DNA of 64,000 nucleotides from Henningerozyma blattae CBS 6284 (lineage: Eukaryota; Ascomycota; Saccharomycetes; Saccharomycetales; Saccharomycetaceae): contig NC_020189.1 of the NCBI RefSeq assembly GCF_000315915.1, forward strand, positions 806,001 through 870,000, read 5' to 3'. The notes under the pieces are model-generated. The model was not told where the DNA came from, made no database searches, and worked only from the letters and a program-made list of their open reading frames with translations. Position 1 is the first letter of the stretch. Each line of letters starts with the position of its first letter. Below are positions 59,043-64,000 of this stretch, piece by piece. The translations under genes were made by a program, and so were the position numbers.

Positions 59043-62000
59043 ATGTATAGTAAATCAAAAAAAAAATATATATATGTACAGCATAACACCAACAAAAATA
59101 TTGTACAAAAATATTGTACAAAAATATTGTCGCACGAAATGGTGCTTGCAAATGACAAAAGTGTGAGTGATAGAATACCAAATACCATAATTCATACGAC
59201 CAATGCTAGCAATACCATCAACAAAGATGGAATTTTCCAACTCCCAAGACATTCTGGCTTAGATCAACCTATACTAACTCACAATGAGTATTCATCAATA
59301 TCGGGAACTAGAACTGATATCAACTCTACTAAAACTAACAGTAATAGCTTCTACGAATCTGTTCCAAACCAAAATCGCCAAAATATTTCATTACTAGCCG
59401 AAATAGTTTCCCCTAACAACGCCATAACTATACCAAAGTTAACATCAAGTGAGAAAAATAGCAATAAACCAACATCAAATGATAATTTTATATCTCAGCA
59501 TCCTTATAAAAGAAGAGTGGTAAAAGCTTGCTACAATTGTAGAAGAAGAAAGATTAAATGTGATGCTATTGACCCATCAAAAAATAAATGCTCAAATTGT
59601 CTTAAATTAAATAAAATTTGTAGCTTTTCAGAAAATGATGAGATTAACACACCTTTCAACATATCCCACAACAGTACCAATAACAAGAAGCAGAAAAGCA
59701 ATCCACCAATTCATTCATCAAATATTCAGCATAGTATTTCAGGAATACATCCTGATACTAATTTGCTGAGTGAAAGATTGATTGTTTTGGAGAATTCTAG
59801 AGATAACAATGATTTGGATCGCAATCGAACTAATAATAATAATAATAATAATAATAATAGTAGTAGTAGTAGCCAACAGAGTTTGCTCACGTTGAAAAAA
59901 GGTTTCTTAGTAAATAATGACTCTAAAATAGAATTATTGGGGAATAGAATGGATTTACTAGATAAAAAATTCACATCAGCGATTGATAGATTGGCAAATT
60001 TAGAAGGATTATTGCTTCAGTTACTTCAAAATAATAAAAATAAAGAGGCAGACAATGGTACGAAGAATGATATAGTACATAAAAAGAAACAGTATTCAAC
60101 AGTTATATTAACTGTACAAAAATTAGATTGGATCAAAAGAAAGTTATGCCCGTCATTGACTGATATAGAATTTATCACTCCATTAGAAAATATGATCAAT
60201 TTATCGATGAAAACTCGTGTAATTAGCCTGTTTAAAATCAAGCAATTTACAGAAAAAATATCTGCTTCAAAAGATGAAATTACGTTTGAACTTCCATCTA
60301 AAGAAGTAAGTAAATATATTCTAGAAAGCTTAAATTTTACCTTATTAATGTCTATTGCCCATTTAGCGAGTGCAGATGAATGTGCTTATTTGCTGGATAA
60401 ATATTATAACGAAGGGGTATCTAATATGACTTATTCAGAATTATTACTATTAAATGTAGGAATCTGTTTGGGTTCAAGGTATACCACGGAGATAAATATG
60501 AACGAACCACCACCCTATTATTTCCATGAACAACACGTAGATATCAAGGATAAAGACCTACAACTTATAGAAGAACAAGCGTTCTTAAATTCAATGTACT
60601 ATTACAAAAAACTATCGGTTAGTACTATGTCAACTAAATCACTTCAAGGATGTGTTTTGCTGTTAAGATACCTAGAATTTAGTGTGAGTATTGAATTATC
60701 TTTAAATGTATTTTATAAAATTCATAGATACGCGATATCATTTGGGTTTCATAAAAAAGAATTTTACGATAAATTTACTCCTCAAGAACTAGTTAACCAT
60801 CTTGCTATCTGGTGGGATTGCTATGCGCAAGATATTTATTTCTCATATGTACTTGCAAGACCACCGCTTACAGTAGATGAATATTCTGACGTATTGGGCG
60901 ATCCAATTTTTGAAAAAGCTATTAAAATGGTTATTGGGGATAGATTAAATCCCAACATATTTTCAATTAATAGTATTCATGATCTTCTAAATTTCTCAAT
61001 CAATTTTTTTGATTGCATTCCTTTATTCTTCGATTATTATACTTTAAATTTAATTAAAATTGAAAAAGCAATTTTAAAAGATAATTTTTCGATGTCAGGT
61101 GTAAATTGTTTTACACCTCAAGAAATATTTGACAATGCTCTCAAAAAAATTGAAGCTTTAAATGCTTGGGAAGCTCAGTTGCCGCCTTTATTAAAGTTAG
61201 AGACACATAAACAATATCTATCTTTAATTTATTTACAAGATTCAGCAGGTGATCCTGATTGGCATTTCAATATTGCGTGCTATAGAGTTCTAAAGATACA
61301 CTTTAGATTTCTATACCAAAAGATACTGCTTGCATTATTCATAAGATCCTTCATAATAGATAACATGGAAAATTTTAATGGTAAGTATATCGATACTTTC
61401 CAGTACTTCAGAAGGGAATATGAAACATCATCTTTAAAAATGCTAGAACTATTTCAAGATACAGATTATAGAGATTGGATGAGAGACGAAGTGCTATACC
61501 ACTTTTTTACTGGTGTATTTGTTGCACTAATGGATTTAGTAGAAAACATAAATACAATCCCTAAATCCAAAAAAGCATATATTATAGGCTTAATGCAAAC
61601 TTCTGTCAAAGAATCAATAAGATTAGGATTAAAACCAAGAACGGGCAATTATTTAAAATGGAATATGGCAACATTCATTTTTGCTTTTTGCCTAGAGAAA
61701 ATAATTGCATTTAACAACCAAAATTCTACCGATAGATCTGATTTTATTACTCCAATTATCGATTACAAAGATGGTTTAAACAATTTGTTTGAACATTCCA
61801 TGAAAGAATGTTTAAGGCTCAATGCTTCACTAACAGAACAAACTCTGTACGATTTTGAACAAGATATTAGCATGGCTGATTTGTTTACACCCTATGATAA
61901 AATTGATAACGAAACCAAAATTGAATTTGCAAAGAAGATATACTCAGGATTTGGCACTTTTGAAAAATTAGGGAAATCTGCTTTACTATGGAAGTATTCA

Positions 62001-62183
62001 ATAGCAAAAGAGCATGATATTTCAACCCAAGATCCATCATTATTTAATACTACCATTTCAACCTCATCTGAAACTATCTATGATACTTCTTCGAGGGGCA
62101 GACTACCATTCGATAGAGAGTTTTTCTTGGAAAGATTATTCTTAAAGATAAACTTTTCTAAACCTCTTTCAGGGGGCACCTAA
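59043..62183 (+). CDS. Zn2Cys6 transcription factor (HAL9/TBS1 family)
   Basis: 1046 residues from the ATG at 59043. Hal9 is linked to salt tolerance in S. cerevisiae, and Tbs1 is its ohnolog. The zinc cluster is complete, Cys 163, 166, 173, 183, 186 and 193 (CYNCRRRKIKC then CSNCLKLNKIC). An Asn/Ser-rich microsatellite stretch lies around 260-280, then a coiled-coil-like helix (LLDKKFTSAIDRLANLEGLL) near 305-330. The fungal factor middle homology region spans about 380-900 (LLLLNVGICLGSRYTTE, LAIWWDCYAQDIYFSYVLARPP). The first 32 codons include a 13-bp DNA tandem repeat (ACAAAAATATTGT, three copies) and end at Met33 (59139), which may be the true start. Next to MPD2 as HAL9 is in S. cerevisiae, so HAL9 is slightly favoured over TBS1. 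Confidence 0.85.
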   Translation: MYSKSKKKYIYVQHNTNKNIVQKYCTKILSHEMVLANDKSVSDRIPNTIIHTTNASNTINKDGIFQLPRHSGLDQPILTHNEYSSISGTRTDINSTKTNSNSFYESVPNQNRQNISLLAEIVSPNNAITIPKLTSSEKNSNKPTSNDNFISQHPYKRRVVKACYNCRRRKIKCDAIDPSKNKCSNCLKLNKICSFSENDEINTPFNISHNSTNNKKQKSNPPIHSSNIQHSISGIHPDTNLLSERLIVLENSRDNNDLDRNRTNNNNNNNNNSSSSSQQSLLTLKKGFLVNNDSKIELLGNRMDLLDKKFTSAIDRLANLEGLLLQLLQNNKNKEADNGTKNDIVHKKKQYSTVILTVQKLDWIKRKLCPSLTDIEFITPLENMINLSMKTRVISLFKIKQFTEKISASKDEITFELPSKEVSKYILESLNFTLLMSIAHLASADECAYLLDKYYNEGVSNMTYSELLLLNVGICLGSRYTTEINMNEPPPYYFHEQHVDIKDKDLQLIEEQAFLNSMYYYKKLSVSTMSTKSLQGCVLLLRYLEFSVSIELSLNVFYKIHRYAISFGFHKKEFYDKFTPQELVNHLAIWWDCYAQDIYFSYVLARPPLTVDEYSDVLGDPIFEKAIKMVIGDRLNPNIFSINSIHDLLNFSINFFDCIPLFFDYYTLNLIKIEKAILKDNFSMSGVNCFTPQEIFDNALKKIEALNAWEAQLPPLLKLETHKQYLSLIYLQDSAGDPDWHFNIACYRVLKIHFRFLYQKILLALFIRSFIIDNMENFNGKYIDTFQYFRREYETSSLKMLELFQDTDYRDWMRDEVLYHFFTGVFVALMDLVENINTIPKSKKAYIIGLMQTSVKESIRLGLKPRTGNYLKWNMATFIFAFCLEKIIAFNNQNSTDRSDFITPIIDYKDGLNNLFEHSMKECLRLNASLTEQTLYDFEQDISMADLFTPYDKIDNETKIEFAKKIYSGFGTFEKLGKSALLWKYSIAKEHDISTQDPSLFNTTISTSSETIYDTSSRGRLPFDREFFLERLFLKINFSKPLSGGT

Positions 62184-62329
62184 AAAGGACTTCATACAGT
62201 ATACAGTCTATTTTTATTAACCTTAAAAACATAATATTAATTTCAACTAGAATATTTTATCTAAATTATGTCAGACATATTTAATTATATGTATTATTAA
62301 TTATTTAAATCTAAAATAATATTCAGCGA

Positions 62330-64000
62330 CTAATTTCCAGATCCTTGAGTTGAAACTTTACGATAAAGACCATTTATTTTCTTTTTAATCTGACACTTTT
62401 CTGCTTCTAATTCCTTTATCGAACTCAGTAAGTTGTTATTTTGCATTTCTAGGTAATTAACTTCATTATTTAGGAACGTATTTGATCTGTCATAATATGA
62501 ATGCTTTGTAAATATTTCCTCAAGCATGATCCCATTTACATATTGATTAAAGAATTCAATAGTTAGTTCTTCACCTTTTTTAATATCTTCCTGATCTAGT
62601 TTTTTATGTATATCTATTTTTGCCAAAAAATCGTGGATTGTCTTAAGGCGATCGACACTTAAACTAACAGTATCAGGTATAAAGTTCTCATATATTTTAA
62701 ACAATTTTGATAAAAATGTATTTGTTTCGTAACAGAATATATTTAAAAGGTTGAAACGATCAACAGTGGTATCTCTCATATATCTAATGTTTTTCAATTT
62801 TTCAACTTCATTTTTAAATTGTTCTTGAATATTGTAATTTTCATATTTTAAGACATCATATTTTCTTCTCTCATCATTTAATTTCGATTCTTCTCCCTCT
62901 AGTTTTTCCTTTTCTTTGCTTTCCTTACTAATATCTGCAGATAATAAATTTATTAATTCTAAGAGTTTCTTTGTTACAAAAGCATGATCTTTTTCCAAAA
63001 TTCCATACTTATACTTCAATTGATCTAGCTCATTATTTAACAAATTATTTTTTTCATTCTGTGCAGTTATTTCATTTTTGATTTGTTTAATTTTTTCCAG
63101 TTCATTGTCTTTATGACTATTATATTTACAAAGATCTGAGTGTAATTTTTCCTTCTGCAAATTTTGCTTATTTTCATGAACTAATATCTCTTCATCTAAA
63201 CGCTTTAATTTATTTTCCAAATTATTCCTAATTTTTAATTCTTCACTGGTAATTTTTTTTTCTAATACTTGTTTTTGAAGAGAATTGAAACGTACATTAA
63301 ATTCCTTAATCTTTATCTCTTTATCCTCATTTCTTTTATTTTCAACAATTTTCAATTTATTTTTTTGATCTAATATATTTTTTTCATTTTCTAACTCTTG
63401 TAATTTAGTGAATATAAATTCTGTTATTTCAAGAATTGTAAACTCTTGGATATTATTTAAAGTTATAAATTCTTCCTTCGTAGCTTCATTACTGCTCTCA
63501 TTATTAATTTTTTTTCTGTTGTTCTCATTAGTTTGAATTGATTGTAATATTTCACCGAAATATTTAAAAATTCGAGAATCCTTATCAAGTCTTAAGTTAT
63601 CAAAGTTTGACGTGTTTTTACAAGTAGGTAGTTCATCATCTATTAACTCTGATTCATTTGAAATGTTTGCATGCTTTTGAAAATCGGTAGACTTTTCACC
63701 CTCTGTAATATAAGAACAATTCTGCTCGGATTTATTGTCACCTCCATCTTCAGGAGTTATTGGGGTGCTATTAAAATATTTACTTGCACTTGCAAAAAGG
63801 TAATCATCAGATGATGTTACTGAAATTGGGGATTTATCAATATTGACAGGTTTGAATGTATCGATATTGGAACTTGCCGTATCGGATATATCTTGCACAT
63901 TTATTGAATAGATTTCTTGTTCGTTATTATTTTGTTTAAAGATTTCTTTATCTAGATTAGGAGATATCTTTTTAGTATAATCATTATTTTTTCTTACAAT
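62330..64000 (-). CDS. Coiled-coil protein, probable SPO21/YSW1-type sporulation gene (5' end outside window)
   Basis: 556 visible codons plus stop; the frame stays open to the window edge with no in-frame ATG upstream of 63898, where a GTG codes an internal Val. So the start lies beyond 64000. The first ~180 visible residues are Ser/Asn/Asp-rich. From about 180 to 400 there is a long coiled coil (ENEKNILDQKNKLKIVENKR, NNELDQLKYKYGILEKDHAF). A short globular-looking part (CYETNTFLSKLFKIYENFIP) and a final helix end at KVSTQGSGN. Family identification rests mostly on position: SPO21 (Mpc70) lies two genes past HAL9 in S. cerevisiae with MSH2 between, and YSW1 is its ohnolog. Both act on prospore membrane or spindle-pole structures in meiosis II. 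MSH2 is absent here. Another coiled-coil protein remains possible. Confidence 0.55.
   Translation of the reverse strand: MVRKNNDYTKKISPNLDKEIFKQNNNEQEIYSINVQDISDTASSNIDTFKPVNIDKSPISVTSSDDYLFASASKYFNSTPITPEDGGDNKSEQNCSYITEGEKSTDFQKHANISNESELIDDELPTCKNTSNFDNLRLDKDSRIFKYFGEILQSIQTNENNRKKINNESSNEATKEEFITLNNIQEFTILEITEFIFTKLQELENEKNILDQKNKLKIVENKRNEDKEIKIKEFNVRFNSLQKQVLEKKITSEELKIRNNLENKLKRLDEEILVHENKQNLQKEKLHSDLCKYNSHKDNELEKIKQIKNEITAQNEKNNLLNNELDQLKYKYGILEKDHAFVTKKLLELINLLSADISKESKEKEKLEGEESKLNDERRKYDVLKYENYNIQEQFKNEVEKLKNIRYMRDTTVDRFNLLNIFCYETNTFLSKLFKIYENFIPDTVSLSVDRLKTIHDFLAKIDIHKKLDQEDIKKGEELTIEFFNQYVNGIMLEEIFTKHSYYDRSNTFLNNEVNYLEMQNNNLLSSIKELEAEKCQIKKKINGLYRKVSTQGSGN

Overview
The window looks like nuclear DNA of a budding yeast of the Saccharomycetaceae. 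Genes are compact and intronless, intergenic DNA is very AT-rich, and nearly every recognisable protein is closest to a Saccharomyces cerevisiae gene recalled from memory (SEY1, GET4, HSP78, STI1, BUB3, SNF1, SMD1, MAK5, ADH1, DUF1). Blocks mix genes that lie on two different ohnologous tracks in S. cerevisiae: YAP6/HSP78/RKM4 with STI1/BUB3/HST3, and BMT2/MAK5 with ATP19/ADH1/DUF1/MPD2/HAL9. Genes such as SWT1, RPS28, PRP38, SUP45 and MSH2 are missing where the combined order predicts them. That fits a post-whole-genome-duplication lineage that lost different copies from S. cerevisiae, for example Vanderwaltozyma, Tetrapisispora, Kazachstania or Naumovozyma. The species cannot be fixed by eye.

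Layout. 0.8-9.9 kb: a NEJ1-like end-joining gene, an old yellow enzyme gene, SEY1 (ER fusion GTPase), GET4 (tail-anchored protein delivery) and DDP1 (Nudix polyphosphate hydrolase); DDP1-GET4-SEY1 keep their S. cerevisiae order. 9.9-12.3 kb: a gene-poor junction with a stop-free relic, a possible LTR, tRNA-Lys(CUU) and several CACGTG boxes, where S. cerevisiae order breaks. 12.3-34.5 kb: DFG16, a CIN5/YAP6 bZIP gene, HSP78, STI1, RKM4, BUB3, PEX29, SNM1, HST3 and SNF1, all with orientations consistent with one interleaved ancestral order. 35.6-37.7 kb: SMD1, MRPL25, PAC10. 38.4-43.0 kb: ATP19, BMT2, MAK5, the last two sharing a divergent ribosome-biogenesis promoter (PAC plus RRPE). 43-48 kb: two tandem alcohol dehydrogenase genes with mosaic near-identity. 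48-50.6 kb: two unrecognised four-helix membrane protein genes, one interrupted at a homopolymer. 50.6-53.5 kb: a long gene-poor stretch with strong inverted repeats and a relic resembling a heat-shock-factor domain. 53.5-64 kb: DUF1, MPD2, a HAL9/TBS1 zinc-cluster factor and the 3' part of a SPO21/YSW1-like coiled-coil gene that runs off the window.

Most genes are unlinked housekeeping functions. Shared regulation is visible in three places: heat-shock elements before both HSP78 and STI1, the BMT2/MAK5 PAC-RRPE promoter, and matching RAP1-like motifs before both ADH genes.

Start codons were checked against the DNA. Where the longest open frame begins at a non-ATG codon (OYE, DDP1, DFG16, STI1, the first ADH), the first supported ATG is used. 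All homology statements are from memory and reading; no search was run.
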